Positions 9,815 through 21,019 of a stretch of DNA of 64,000 nucleotides are shown here, one piece after another. The translations under genes and the position numbers were made by a program. The notes beneath the pieces were generated by a model that saw nothing but the letters and a program-made list of their open reading frames with translations, did not search any database and was not told the DNA's origin. The number at the start of each line of letters is the position of its first letter. The first letter of the stretch is position 1. This stretch comes from Nematocida parisii ERTm1 (Eukaryota > Microsporidia). The stretch covers positions 248,001 to 312,000 of the forward strand of contig NW_013524646.1 in the NCBI RefSeq assembly GCF_000250985.1, written 5' to 3'.

Positions 9815-10711
9815 ATGGAAAATTCAGCGCCAATTGTTATAGAAAGGGCTTGTGGTGTTACGGATGCATTATTAGGCATGAGCGGTGCTTCCCTTAATAA
9901 TATAGAGGCTATAAACAATGAAAGTACCAGAGAAACTGAAAATAATGAATATATAAACGAACTACAACAAAATACTATAGTTATTGAAGAGGATGTGAAT
10001 AGAGAAGCTATAAGTCAAAGTATAATTAAATATCTTCTGCTGGTGTATGAAGGGAAATGTGGTTTATATTGTTTATTTAGCTCATTTGCACTTGTTTTCT
10101 TTTCTAAGACAATTATAGATATTATATTCAATCTATATTCAATGAATGACCATTCAGACCAAACTGAACATCAATCCATTCTGCTAAATCTTGATAGATC
10201 CATTAAAATTAAGATGTCTCTAGTAGCATATATAATATACTTTGTAATTAATCTAGTATACGCCACATTTAGATTTATTTCTTGTATTAGCCCTATTTCT
10301 AATATAACAGCATATGGTTTAATTGTCAATACCCGCATGCACAGTCTATATTACCCTTTGGTATGCATTATAGTCGTATCATTAATTATAATGAGTCGCT
10401 TTACTATATCCAGTACAGGGGAAAATGGAGGGTTTATATATGGTATTAAGACGTATATTGGATCGCAAATCGCGTTTCTTATATCTGAAATTATATTCAT
10501 CTGTTTTAAACCATTTAAATATCACTTATATAGACCAACTACAAAAAAAGTGAAAAGTATAATACTTAGTGTCTATTATATAAATCACATAATGCTGCTT
10601 TTATCACTCCTAACACTTATATCCTACTCAACTGAGTTAGTTCCATTGGCAGTTGTAAATCGTGCATACTGGATTAAAAAAGCACCAAATAGTATAACCA
10701 TAGACATTTAA
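9815..10711 (+). CDS. Multi-pass membrane protein of unknown function
   Basis: A 298-residue protein that I cannot name. An acidic, Asn-rich N-terminal region of about 70 residues is followed by about five hydrophobic segments (near 83-107, 134-159, 178-198, 214-233 and 248-272). A CGLYC motif lies at the start of the first segment. No transporter signature or zinc-binding domain was found. It lies at the head of the accessory island, before the first large secreted-family gene, and is probably a lineage-specific plasma-membrane or secretory-pathway protein. The start ATG at 9815 is preceded by an A-rich leader. Confidence 0.7.
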   Translation: MENSAPIVIERACGVTDALLGMSGASLNNIEAINNESTRETENNEYINELQQNTIVIEEDVNREAISQSIIKYLLLVYEGKCGLYCLFSSFALVFFSKTIIDIIFNLYSMNDHSDQTEHQSILLNLDRSIKIKMSLVAYIIYFVINLVYATFRFISCISPISNITAYGLIVNTRMHSLYYPLVCIIVVSLIIMSRFTISSTGENGGFIYGIKTYIGSQIAFLISEIIFICFKPFKYHLYRPTTKKVKSIILSVYYINHIMLLLSLLTLISYSTELVPLAVVNRAYWIKKAPNSITIDI

Positions 10712-11275
10712 ATTTAACTTGAGTATTCCATAACATTGCAGCACTAAATGCACTTAATTTTCAAATAAATACAATTTACTATTATTAATTGGATTTATAC
10801 ATAATATAATTTCCTTTCATTTATTTAATAAGAGAAATCTTTCTGTGCTAGATAACACGCTAAAGCATTTATAGAAAATATAAATTATACAATACTTCTA
10901 TAAATATACGTTAATATATAAAGAATAAATATAGCACCAACTGAACTAACAGTCAGTAACATATAATTACAATAAAAGAAAGAAGAATCGCTTAGTGAAG
11001 TATAATAAACACGTGCATGTTATCGATTTGTCATATAGATGCAACACCACATTCCCCATATCAATAACTGGTTCACTAATTGCATACTAATTGTTCTTTT
11101 AGTATTTTATATGTTTTTATGCGCATAAACAATTATTATCTAAATATATTACTGTATAAATACTTCTAATAAATATTATTAAGAATTTAAACAATTTCTA
11201 TTTTATTTTTATATAAACCAAAAATAAAAAGTCATTAATAAAAATAAAAATAATTAATTTTAATATAGTTTTAAT
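10712..11275. other. A+T-rich intergenic gap
   Basis: 564 bases with no supported gene, RNA or repeat. Confidence 0.5.
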
Positions 11276-14200
11276 ATGAAAGAGAGACAGAGCATATCTA
11301 AAAATATAAAACAGTTTGTAATAAGAAACATATCGAATAAGAACATGGGCGCAGTATTACTACTAATAACATTGGCAGATAGTATAAGTGCTATTCTACT
11401 GGGGAACGATATATCTAGAGCAGATATAATAAAAGTAAACTCTGGCTTAATTATAAACCCGGCAGGAGGGCTTTCGCCATCTGTTAATTATATGACTTAT
11501 TCATGCAGGTTTATGAAGAACCTTCGTATGTACTGGCATGGAACATACCAAGAGTGGTCTCTGAAGAAAAACAAGATATCAAAAGAAAATAAGCATACTA
11601 TTGAGTATTCTAAAAGTATACAAGATTGGAAAGTACATAACAAAATAGATGAAGATAGAGGCAAAAACAGATACTTAGAAAAGTTTGCACAGCAGCTAAT
11701 CAATATGTTTCCATCAGAGAATAGACGTTTTTCTATTGAATCAGTTAAGAATGATTCATTTACTCGGTTTTTAAGAGAGCATAATAGTAAATCCGATGAT
11801 TTATATATTCTTGCTTCTTTATTTCTTCTCTCTGAAGAAATTGCGATTCCTATTAAAATAATAGATGATAAAAGAAATACTGGGAATAAAATACTTACTT
11901 TAAAGAGCAAAAAAGCAGAAAATGGATTCTATTTTAAATTGAGTTTGACTATAGAGGACAAAATAGGAGAAGAGCATGAGAGTTCAAAAGTATATCAGAA
12001 AAAAACAGAAGAGATAATTGAATTCTTCAAGAGCCTTGTTAATGAAGGCCCATCCTACTGCTTAAAATTACCAGAAGAGTTCTCAATGCCTACTACATAT
12101 GAAGAGTTCTTAAAAGGAAATTTTCTGTGCAATCCAAAGATGCTTATTCGAACATACTTCTTTGAGTATATAGACAGTGTAGAGATGTATGAAAAGTTTG
12201 TAATGATAGTGCATAGCTTAATTACTGAACAAATGACTGGTGATAGAGAAAATTCCTCTACAACATCTAAAGACCATGTAGATCGTATATTTAAAATGTT
12301 GTTTTTAAAACTTGAAACCCCACTTGCTAGCCTAATAAATAGAAGATGCTATTATGCAGATTTCTGTAGCTTTAAAAAAGCAAGAGATGTTTGTATAAAC
12401 ACGCCGTTTATAGACGTTGCCTATACGCCAAGTTGCATAGATAGGCCCAAGTACATCAAGAAAGAAGGTAGAATTGTTATAGATAAAGAAAACAGCAGAA
12501 GTTTTCAAAATTGCCATAATTCTATTCTTCTTGCTATCTTCTTCTGCTTTACCTTTGATTCATCAACTAAAAAATACAATACAGATCATCTACCAAATGC
12601 ATTTAAAAAGCTTCAAAGCTTCTTTTCTAAATACACATATATAGTAAAGAACATAAGTGCTTTTATGAAATCTAAATGGAATCGGGTTATAGATGACCTT
12701 CCTAGCTCAAATCGTAGTTATAATGATGATGGTTCAATAGCTAACACTGGGCTACTAAGCATGTTATATATGATGTCTGATTTAGTAGGAAGTCTACCTG
12801 AGATAGAATATACAATTAATTATATAAAAAATATGCTTAAAAAGGAGAAGAATTATATAAAAAATATGGAAAAAACCAAGCTAGAATTAGAGGAATTATT
12901 ACAAAAAGTATTTTCTTTGCTCTCCAGAAATAAAAAGGTACAAGTAGAGTGCAACAACCCTATAATTATGACAATAAACAGACAAGGAAAATTGGATAAA
13001 GACTTGGGTGCGCATATTAGTGTCCTATATGATACTGGTCTACTGTGGCATGGAATTAGATTTGCCATATCTAATTCTTATGAAGAAAACCAGCCAGTAG
13101 AGATTATAAAAAAGGAAAAGCTTGATGAAGAAGGGTATTCTAAAGAACAAACATGCAGCGATAAATTAACATTATATAATAAGCATGCGCGTTCTGATAT
13201 AGAAATGCTGGCATCTAAATTCGCATGGGGTAATGATCATTATACTAAAAAATTGGTTGCTCAAGATTCCCCAATTGAATTATGTAATGTTTATGATTCT
13301 ATGTGTGTATATCCCAATATGATTATAAAACAATTCTTTATGATAGAAATTGAATCAGATGCCATCTTTAATTTAAAACTCTCATTTGATATGAATAAAG
13401 AGAAAATAGTAAATAGTAGATGCAATGATCCAAACCGCCTAATGTTATGGGGGGATCTAGATGACCTAGAGTACAAGTCGCATATTATAAGAATGTTCTC
13501 AATATACTCTAGTGGAGAAAATTTGAGAAGTGATAACCCTATGGTGCGATTCACTTCTAATCTCATAGGGAGTGTTCCTCTGGATGACCCAACAATAAGA
13601 CAGCACATTCTATCCGGCTATGCATACAACAAGAACTATAAGGCATACTATCCACAGCTTGATTATAACATACACATATCGCATAAAACAAAAATTCGTT
13701 TAGAAGAACTCCATTCAATGATAGAGTCCCTCCATCATATAAAAGAAATAGATAATTCTACTATCCTTGGATCATATATATCTTTGTTACAGGCATATAG
13801 AAAAGGCAAAGAAATACCATATTTATTTTCAGGTGTGCATATGCTTGATAGTATAATAAAAGAAATTAAAAAGCCCAGCTATAATCCAAAATATATGCCA
13901 TGGGAGTCCCAGCCCAAATTAAATAGTGAAAAATCAGCTGATCATAATATAGCAGACACAAAAGTGCACATCCCGTATGCAACATCTATTTTTAATTATG
14001 TTCATAACGAATTAACAGATGCAATGCCCTCTCCTGTTGGCACTAATCTTAATATTATTTATGTGTCCTGGCTTTATAATATAATTAACTCTGACTGCTC
14101 GTTCACCTTAGAGGATATTAAACTCATATACGCCCGTATAAACCCATACGATCTTTCAAGAAAAATTGAAGATGTTCTAGGATATAAATTATCCTATAAA

Positions 14201-14353
14201 AATACTATGCGTTTTATAGAGTTTTTAGATAAAAACAAGTTTGAATTGTCTAACAACCCGAATAGTTATGAGCATGAAGAAAAACACCTAGCAATAATTT
14301 CTTTATTTAGAAAATACATCAAAGACAAGCAGGAAGTTCTAGACGGTCAATAG
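11276..14353 (+). CDS. Large secreted paralogue family, member 1
   Basis: A 1025-residue member of a family with four copies in this window (others at 17267-20143, 22946-25708 and 40963-43695). Shared landmarks in order are an MFP block followed by DSFTRFLREH near residue 160, LASLFLLSE near 180, an EEFLKGNFL...LIRTYFFEY block near 280, an N-LIGS block near 760, and a C-terminal W-rich helix. A hydrophobic segment at about 25-40 (GAVLLLITLADSISA) suits a signal peptide if translation begins at the internal ATG at 11345; from 11276 it would be a signal anchor. Such expanded secreted families in Nematocida are proposed to face the host cell; that role is inferred here. Confidence 0.85.
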   Translation: MKERQSISKNIKQFVIRNISNKNMGAVLLLITLADSISAILLGNDISRADIIKVNSGLIINPAGGLSPSVNYMTYSCRFMKNLRMYWHGTYQEWSLKKNKISKENKHTIEYSKSIQDWKVHNKIDEDRGKNRYLEKFAQQLINMFPSENRRFSIESVKNDSFTRFLREHNSKSDDLYILASLFLLSEEIAIPIKIIDDKRNTGNKILTLKSKKAENGFYFKLSLTIEDKIGEEHESSKVYQKKTEEIIEFFKSLVNEGPSYCLKLPEEFSMPTTYEEFLKGNFLCNPKMLIRTYFFEYIDSVEMYEKFVMIVHSLITEQMTGDRENSSTTSKDHVDRIFKMLFLKLETPLASLINRRCYYADFCSFKKARDVCINTPFIDVAYTPSCIDRPKYIKKEGRIVIDKENSRSFQNCHNSILLAIFFCFTFDSSTKKYNTDHLPNAFKKLQSFFSKYTYIVKNISAFMKSKWNRVIDDLPSSNRSYNDDGSIANTGLLSMLYMMSDLVGSLPEIEYTINYIKNMLKKEKNYIKNMEKTKLELEELLQKVFSLLSRNKKVQVECNNPIIMTINRQGKLDKDLGAHISVLYDTGLLWHGIRFAISNSYEENQPVEIIKKEKLDEEGYSKEQTCSDKLTLYNKHARSDIEMLASKFAWGNDHYTKKLVAQDSPIELCNVYDSMCVYPNMIIKQFFMIEIESDAIFNLKLSFDMNKEKIVNSRCNDPNRLMLWGDLDDLEYKSHIIRMFSIYSSGENLRSDNPMVRFTSNLIGSVPLDDPTIRQHILSGYAYNKNYKAYYPQLDYNIHISHKTKIRLEELHSMIESLHHIKEIDNSTILGSYISLLQAYRKGKEIPYLFSGVHMLDSIIKEIKKPSYNPKYMPWESQPKLNSEKSADHNIADTKVHIPYATSIFNYVHNELTDAMPSPVGTNLNIIYVSWLYNIINSDCSFTLEDIKLIYARINPYDLSRKIEDVLGYKLSYKNTMRFIEFLDKNKFELSNNPNSYEHEEKHLAIISLFRKYIKDKQEVLDGQ

Positions 14354-14631
14354 TTATATACTCCTAGTAGTATATAATATTTAAAATAATTGGTATTTTT
14401 ATACAATACTCTTTCGATTAATAAGATATATTTAATGTATATTTTACAAATAAACATTCTTTAATAGTAATTTGTAATTATTTTATGCTCTATATAAGAC
14501 ATAGATAATATTTATTTTTAATAAACCATGCATAACTTACATTTATTTTAAACCAGAAACTTTTATATAATTTTCATTAGCATCATTTATAATTTTGGCA
14601 TTTTATATCTTAAAACAGTTTATTGATATAG
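14354..14631. other. A+T-rich spacer before the LINE fragment
   Basis: 278 bases of A+T-rich sequence between the secreted-family gene and the abrupt start of the G+C-rich LINE fragment. Nothing recognised. Confidence 0.5.
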
Positions 14632-15255
14632 GGTTCGAGGGTCCTCAAACGGATGGTCGTCGAGCGCCACACACTCTCTTCCTGTTCTCTCTAAGCTGTC
14701 CCTCGTGCCCCTAGGGCGGCCGTAACAAGTTAATGTCTTTGACTGCTAGGAATCGAGGAACATGGCTTATAAAGTAGGACTTTATACGGTCACTCCTCAA
14801 TGGGATGATGGCACTGAGATAACGTGCCACCGCGCGAGTAATACTCACGCTACGGTCTACGCACTGGGCCTTAGTTTCGGGATAGTCCCGGAACAGAGTC
14901 CTCCATGCGTGTTTAGGTAACTTCCCCCCAAGAAGCGCATCGACCAAACTGTCTGTCGATACTTGAGATAGTGCGCCTATCTCCAGGCGGATCGCATCAA
15001 ATAAGTATAACCGTTGAACTCGCCGCTCAGGGCACTCCAGCAGGAGGTGTTCAAGGTCCTCCGTCTCGGTCTCGAACTGGCATGCAACGCAGGCAATCCT
15101 CGGTAGATATTCCCATCCTGGGATCCTGGGGAACAGCTGGGCAGTGAACGCTAGACCCGACAGCCGGAGCAGGCCTACCAGTCTGAGCCCGCGGGCTTCC
15201 TCTGAATAGAAAGCCTGAAGTCTCCACCAGGGGATTGCCTGCTGGGCCAGGTGCT
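14632..15255 (-). mobile_element. 3' fragment of a non-LTR retrotransposon (LINE)
   Basis: About 620 bases stand out by much higher G+C than both flanks, with sharp boundaries near 14632 and 15255. On the minus strand an open frame encodes the C-terminal end of a LINE polyprotein with a CCHC zinc knuckle, and about 80 bases of 3' trailer follow the stop. Loss of everything 5' of this part is the usual result of incomplete target-primed reverse transcription. I found no clear target-site duplication or poly-A tail. The foreign-looking composition suggests acquisition by horizontal transfer or a composition constraint differing from the host genome. Confidence 0.7.
14711..15253 (-). pseudogene. 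LINE ORF2 C-terminal remnant with zinc knuckle
   Basis: An open frame of 180 codons without its own start, beginning right after an in-frame TAG at 15254-15256, where A+T-rich host sequence begins. It carries C-x2-C-x10-H-x4-C, read as CVAC...EHLLLEC, preceded by a leucine-rich stretch (GLLRLSGLAF) and followed by a basic helical tail. This Cys/His knuckle after the reverse transcriptase is typical of many LINE clades. The reverse transcriptase and endonuclease domains are missing, so it cannot be active alone. The clade cannot be told from this part by reading. Confidence 0.65.
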
Positions 15256-15414
15256 AAATAACTACAGTGTTTAGTTATAGAAAAGAATTCATATATTTAC
15301 AAAGAGAAAAATAGCTACAAAATCAACTAGATACAAAGTAATGCTTATTAATTAACAAACTGTCAATTTGATTTGTCAAATATATATAAATAGAGAAGAT
15401 GTTATTGAAATTAA

Positions 15415-17043
15415 ATGAGATTTATTAAAGAAGTATATACAGTATCCTTTATTGTATTTGGAACACATTATGTTATTTGTAGTTTAATACCAAATGGCAT
15501 GTATACACCTTATAATCCAATAGATACACAAGTGCCTAATATAGATATACTCAGCAACCCGCTAAACACATCAATGCTGAATAATACAGATAACCAATCT
15601 GAAACCACTGACTCGGCTGTAAGAGTTGCCCATGTTATTAACAGCGCAGAGGCTGCTTATTCTACAGAAAAACCACGGGAAACAGTAGAAGAGTTTATTT
15701 TACATAATGAAAATATGTATGGAAATATGTTTAAACTGAATAAGCATGATGAATCATATACTAACATGAAAGCGGATTATATGAAATTAAAGAAACTATT
15801 TAAAACAGCAAGGAGGAAGAAAAAGCAATCTAAAGAAAAGATTTTAAATAATATATATACCAAAACTCGGCATTTTAACAGAATAAGATTGAATGGATTT
15901 ACAATGATAGGGCCTATGGCTACAGAACTAGCAAGTGTAATTGCAACTGAACAGGCAAAAGTACATACAGAAAAAGAGGACATGATTCCAGCTAAAGGGA
16001 GTCGTTCTAATTTTATTATAAGCCGTATAACCCAAAAGATTGATTGTGAAGATGCTGAATTAAAACATATTAATCGGCAATTGAGTGAGGCAATACACAC
16101 TTCTTCTCGTCTTTTTAGAGAAAGAACTGTTGACTACAAGTGGTTTTCAAAAAACTTGGCGATTTCATTTAATATATTGAATATGATAAATTCAATCAGA
16201 GTGAATAGGATTCTATCTACATTCAATGTGCAAAGATTAATGAAATTTGACGAAGAGGCTGTTAACCAGATGGAATATTACAAAGAAATAAGAGATATTG
16301 AATTAAATAGAAATAGTAGAGAAATGACTAAAGAAGAGCGTGCACTAGACGAATTTAACTATACCTTAAAATTTCCCGAAACATTCAAAGCAAGCATTTT
16401 AAATGTTAAATTTAAAAAAACTATTATTTCCTCCACGTGTGTGCAAATAATTAATTTCGTTTTAGAATTTAAAGAAGCTATAAAGGCAGTGAATATAACT
16501 AAAAAAATTAAAAACGATATATTGCTTGAGTTCAGATATTCCTATGTATACGCATTACGCGCACTATACGATTTAAAAGACATAGATGCATACAGTTTTG
16601 ACAATACTAAACTATATAGCGTAGAAGAATCTTTTGCAAATTGCATAGATAGATATTTAAAAGCAAAATCAATAATATCAAATTATTTAGTAGATCTTAA
16701 AGAAGATATAGATAGTGATTTATCTAGGATTGCACTCGAAAAACCCCAGATTGCACCTTTAGAAATCATGTTATCTACAAAAAACCAAGATGACAAAAAA
16801 ACATTAGATCAAATTTCTATTTTTAGGCATTTTTTGTCCTTTGAAAAAAACCTGCATTATCGTGTGCATATAGGTATGCGTAGCGTAATTGATACAATTA
16901 ACAGTATCATACAAGAAGATACAGGCTCTTCCATGAAATATTCAACATACCTTAACAATGTAAAAGTAAATAATGATCTGATTGATAAAATAATAAAAAA
17001 ATACGAATCAATTCTGATGAAATTCAATGTATACATATATTGA
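15415..17043 (+). CDS. Secreted helical protein of unknown function
   Basis: A 542-residue protein with an N-terminal hydrophobic stretch (VYTVSFIVFGTHYVICSL, residues 7-24) that reads as a signal peptide. It is followed by a Thr/Asn-rich segment with several N-x-S/T sites and a long Lys/Glu-rich, helical body. No further membrane segment or known domain was seen, and it does not share the landmark blocks of the large secreted family beside it. It lies inside the accessory island directly after the LINE fragment, and may be another host-exposed, lineage-specific protein. The start at 15415 puts the hydrophobic stretch at the N-terminus, which supports it. Confidence 0.75.
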   Translation: MRFIKEVYTVSFIVFGTHYVICSLIPNGMYTPYNPIDTQVPNIDILSNPLNTSMLNNTDNQSETTDSAVRVAHVINSAEAAYSTEKPRETVEEFILHNENMYGNMFKLNKHDESYTNMKADYMKLKKLFKTARRKKKQSKEKILNNIYTKTRHFNRIRLNGFTMIGPMATELASVIATEQAKVHTEKEDMIPAKGSRSNFIISRITQKIDCEDAELKHINRQLSEAIHTSSRLFRERTVDYKWFSKNLAISFNILNMINSIRVNRILSTFNVQRLMKFDEEAVNQMEYYKEIRDIELNRNSREMTKEERALDEFNYTLKFPETFKASILNVKFKKTIISSTCVQIINFVLEFKEAIKAVNITKKIKNDILLEFRYSYVYALRALYDLKDIDAYSFDNTKLYSVEESFANCIDRYLKAKSIISNYLVDLKEDIDSDLSRIALEKPQIAPLEIMLSTKNQDDKKTLDQISIFRHFLSFEKNLHYRVHIGMRSVIDTINSIIQEDTGSSMKYSTYLNNVKVNNDLIDKIIKKYESILMKFNVYIY

Positions 17044-17266
17044 ATGCTCTGCTTTTATAAAGAAAGACTCTTTAAAGTCTGTCTAAATAATAAAATTTAA
17101 TGGATGACTAATATTTTATTTTTAATAAAATTTATATTACGAAAAATAATAATTGCTATTTGAAAGCTTCTATAGAAGAATTATTTATTGCTCTTAAAAT
17201 ATTTTAATTGTGATGAGAATAGAGGAGTCTTCAATATTCTATGAATGAATTTCTTTAATCGGAAAT

Positions 17267-20143
17267 TTATCTATTTGTTTTCTTCATCAAAAACATAATA
17301 TCATACTTTTCTAGCAAATAACTAAGTTTCTTTGCATATTCAAAGTTGCTTTCAACCATACTAAGTACATATTCTATTACATCAGGAGGGTATTTTTTTT
17401 CTTAAACTTAGATATTGCCTTATTAATATTTTCATCTGTATATTCGTGCTTAACTCCTTTAATTGTGCTAAAATTTGTATCAATCACAATTTTATCAAAA
17501 AGCCTAGATCTAATATCATTGAATTTATCTGACCAAAAAGATAATTTAAGCCAAATTAACCACATATCATCAGCTGCTATGACTGTTTTATATTTTGGAA
17601 GCCCTCTGTCTATGCCATTTAAAAACTCTTCAATTTCTAGTAATGAATCCATAGATTTACCATCATGCGTCAACACAGAAAAAAGTTTAATAAAAGTAGA
17701 TTCTCCAAAGATTCGCATTGCAACTGTGAAAAAACAACTTATATTACCTTCTATTGTTAGATATATCTTTAAAATCTTTAAATATCCGCCGAGTAAACTG
17801 CTATTATTTATATAATGCCTATAATATTTACCTGCATCGTCTGAATCAATATGTTTATCAAATGGTATTAGAGATATACTGACTTTTGTACAAAAACTTT
17901 TGTATAATCCTTCTTTATACAATGGATTGAAAAAAACTCTTTTTACTGTATTTAAGTCATTTAACGGAAGACTTCCTATTATATTAGATAGGAACCGCGA
18001 CCACGGATCGGCTTCTTCTAATCGATACATTAAGAGGCACTCCCGAATATAATGTATCATTTTCATTCTATCTTCAGTCTTTTCAAACCTGTTATATAAA
18101 AAAAGCTTTTCTATTGGATAGGAGTAATTGTTTTCTCCTGATACCTTTATATTTTCTTTGTGATTTTGGTATACTTCTCTGCTACTCTCCACCACTTTTT
18201 CTATACAATACATAAGTAGAAAATCTGTTAGAGTTTTTTCGGGCCCATTCTCAATACTGTTCTTTTTATTACGTATTTCTTTCTTTTTATTACTTTTCAA
18301 GATATTAGTATTACTAGGGAAGAATGTAGTCTTTAAATATCTAATAGTATGTTTTAGTATTACTCCCCCTTCTAAATTTAAATAACTATATGCTATAACT
18401 ACTTCTCCCAATATATCCACTTGCTTTTTAATATTTGAGCATTTTGACATTCTTTAAAATTTCTATCTTTATTTCTCTTCTTGCTAATTTCGAGTTTTCT
18501 TCTACAGTATATTTCTTGGAGAGTGATAAAATTAATTCTTTCGTGTATAATTTCACTTTTTTAAATAGCATATCCTTTTTTGTATCATCATCTTCTTCTA
18601 AAAGAGTACTGAGCTCTTTAAGAGACTTTTCTTCTTCAGAATATCTTCCAGTTATTTCAGCAATGACATATAGCATATTTATTATACCAGGCGCAAGCTC
18701 ATTCCTATTTTCTTTTAGATACCTAATATTCTCATTCTCTAGATCCGCCACTACTTTACTCCACTCTATATGCATCTCGTATGTATCAGTCTCCAGTTGT
18801 TTATTGTACGTATCAAAGAACCTTTTCAAGTCCGGTGATACTTCTCCCATATGGTCTATATTATACTCTTTAGTCTTTGGATCATATGCTAAACAGCAAA
18901 ACAAGCTAAGCAATCCAGCCTCAACACAGTTACTGTATATGTTACTACTATCAAAGGAATCTTCTTTTCTATTATATGATGGAACACTTCTATATTCTGG
19001 TGCACTTACATTACCTATAAATGGAAATATATTTACTAGAGGAGACTCTTTATATATTGTAGTTAATATACCTGCTCTATGCTTTGCATTACTTGTATTG
19101 GCATTACTGGATTTCACAAAGCACTTATTAATAATGCTTTCAAGATATTTCACTTCGTTGTTTGATCCTTCACTCTTTTTCTGTTCTATACAATCCTTAA
19201 GCATAGAATATACTGTCTTTGCAAACTCAATTATTTTTTCTTCACCATCCAAATACTTGAATATATAATACTGTATTAGCCACCTTGCATTATTTAAAAA
19301 CTTACCGGTTTTAAACTCTTCATATGTTCTTGGCTCTGCATATTCACCTCCTTCTCGTATATCTGGGTTTGTTTTGTTGTTTATAAAGAAGTTTATAACA
19401 TCTGCTGCTCTTGTTTGTAACACATTTTTATCCTTGAATGTATTATCTTCCTTCTCTATACTACACATACCTTTCATAGTTATAGAGAATTTATTTTTTT
19501 CCTCTTCACTCTTCTGCGTGTTTTCTGGTTTATTTTCCTTCTCAGATTTTGCTATAATCTCTTTCAAGACTAGCACTGGGCCAGTTTTACTATGTTCTAC
19601 TTTCAGTGGTATATCCGCTCCTTCTGCTAATAGAAATAAACAAGCTAAAATATCAATTTTATGCTTACTCACATGCTCAAACTCAAGAAATCTAATGAAT
19701 GAATCATCATTAGAAGTATGTATTGACAAACTTCCAGTTAGAGAAGGAAACATCCCGATTACTGTTTGGTGGTAGTCTTCAAGATATGTTGTCTTTTTCT
19801 CTTTTTCTTCACTCTCTTCTTCATTAGAGAGTTTTTTATATGCCACATCCTTATTATAGTCTCTTGTTGACTCTATTTTTATATTATTTTCACTATTTTC
19901 ATCATCTGTAACACTTAGACTGTAATTTGCATCTACACCCGATGATAAAAACCGCATTGCAAACATTAAATTGAACTTCTCAGAAATAAATTCACCTATG
20001 GGGGATATTGACCCATTTGCTTTTATACACATTTCATTTCCTATTTCTTTGGTATGTAAACCCTTATATGCACTGATTCCTACATTACAGTATACCTTAC
20101 ATAAAGCAACTATTATAATAATAAATTCTTTTCTTATAGACAT
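17267..20143 (-). pseudogene. Large secreted paralogue family, member 2 (interrupted reading frame)
   Basis: This family member reads in three consecutive frames. The first part runs from an ATG at 20143 (MSIRKEFIIIIVALCKVYC, a good signal peptide) to a stop at 18428. The second continues from the overlap at 18428-18450 to a stop at 17377. A short tail continues in another frame to 17267. The first switch needs one base fewer; the second lies in a run of eight A (plus strand T at 17393-17400) that would need nine. The family blocks DSFIRFLEFEH, LACLFLLAE, FLNNARWLIQYY and NIIGSLPLND are well conserved, so decay is recent or the breaks are sequencing errors. The frame stays open upstream to 20272, but that extension lies in the 190-bp repeat. 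Confidence 0.7.
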
Positions 20144-20161
20144 ATTGTCATGACCAACCGG

Positions 20162-20351
20162 TGGCAGCTGATTAGAAGTCCATACGTATTCTAATAGGCT
20201 TCGGCATGACGACGGTTTATGGCGAATGCGTATTAAATTCTTGTTTCTTTTATTGTTGTACTCTTCTCTCATGTCACCTGAATATAACTTGCTTGCTGCA
20301 CGTATAAAATTTTAAATAAGTTAAAATTCTGGAGAAATGTCAATTATGACA
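20162..20351 (+). repeat. 190-bp dispersed repeat, copy 2
   Basis: Second copy of the repeat at 9536-9725, same orientation and length. It lies just 18 bases upstream of the signal-peptide ATG of the minus-strand secreted-family gene, and it extends that frame upstream to another ATG at 20272 by chance. Relative to the following gene its orientation is opposite to that of copy 1, so it is not simply a shared promoter. Confidence 0.85.
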
Positions 20352-21019
20352 CATATCTTTATTAATAAAAATAGAAGCTATTTAAATATTCTTAAAAAGA
20401 ATCTGCAAATAAAATAAAATTATTTTTTTGGCAGTGAATGGGTTTATTTTAATATAAAAATATGTTATTATTGGTTATTAATGGACTAATTATAATAAAA
20501 CTACTCCTCAATTAACAAAAAACGATTCTAGAAACTTAAAGACATTTAATTAAATATTTTAAATTAAATACCCCTAGCATGAAGTATAGGGAACAAATGC
20601 CATGCACTCTTTGCCCATCCGGTTGAGTTGCTTAGACCATATATTAACAAACTACTTTTCATTAAAAAAATAAAGCATGAAATGAGTCACAAATTAGATT
20701 ATTTGGGTTTTGGATTATTTTCTATGCTTCATAAATCACTTTCCCGTGCTCTAGAGAAGCTGTAATAAGTTATTGTCATTGGCTATGATATATGCCAAGA
20801 CTAGCACTAGTATAGTAATATATAAATTATCTAAATAATTCCATAAACACGTCAGTATAAATTAAATTGATCGTATAGGTAAATATTCAAATTTCAATAA
20901 ACGTCAAAGTATCTATTTTAATGAGCTTTTCTAAAAAATCAACTGAGTATTAGGGGTAATTTAACCAGAAAAATTGTAATTTGTCAGTTAAATATAAATA
21001 CGGAGAAAATTGATTTTTA
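20352..21019. other. Intergenic gap
   Basis: 668 A+T-rich bases with no supported gene. A lone TGTAATAAGTTATT near 20761 is the only close match to the interspersed motif that I noticed in the first 38 kb. Confidence 0.5.

Noticed and set aside
20144-20272. Upstream extension of the second secreted-family gene
   Set aside because: The extra 43 codons lie largely in the 190-bp repeat, and using them would bury the signal peptide that begins at 20143.
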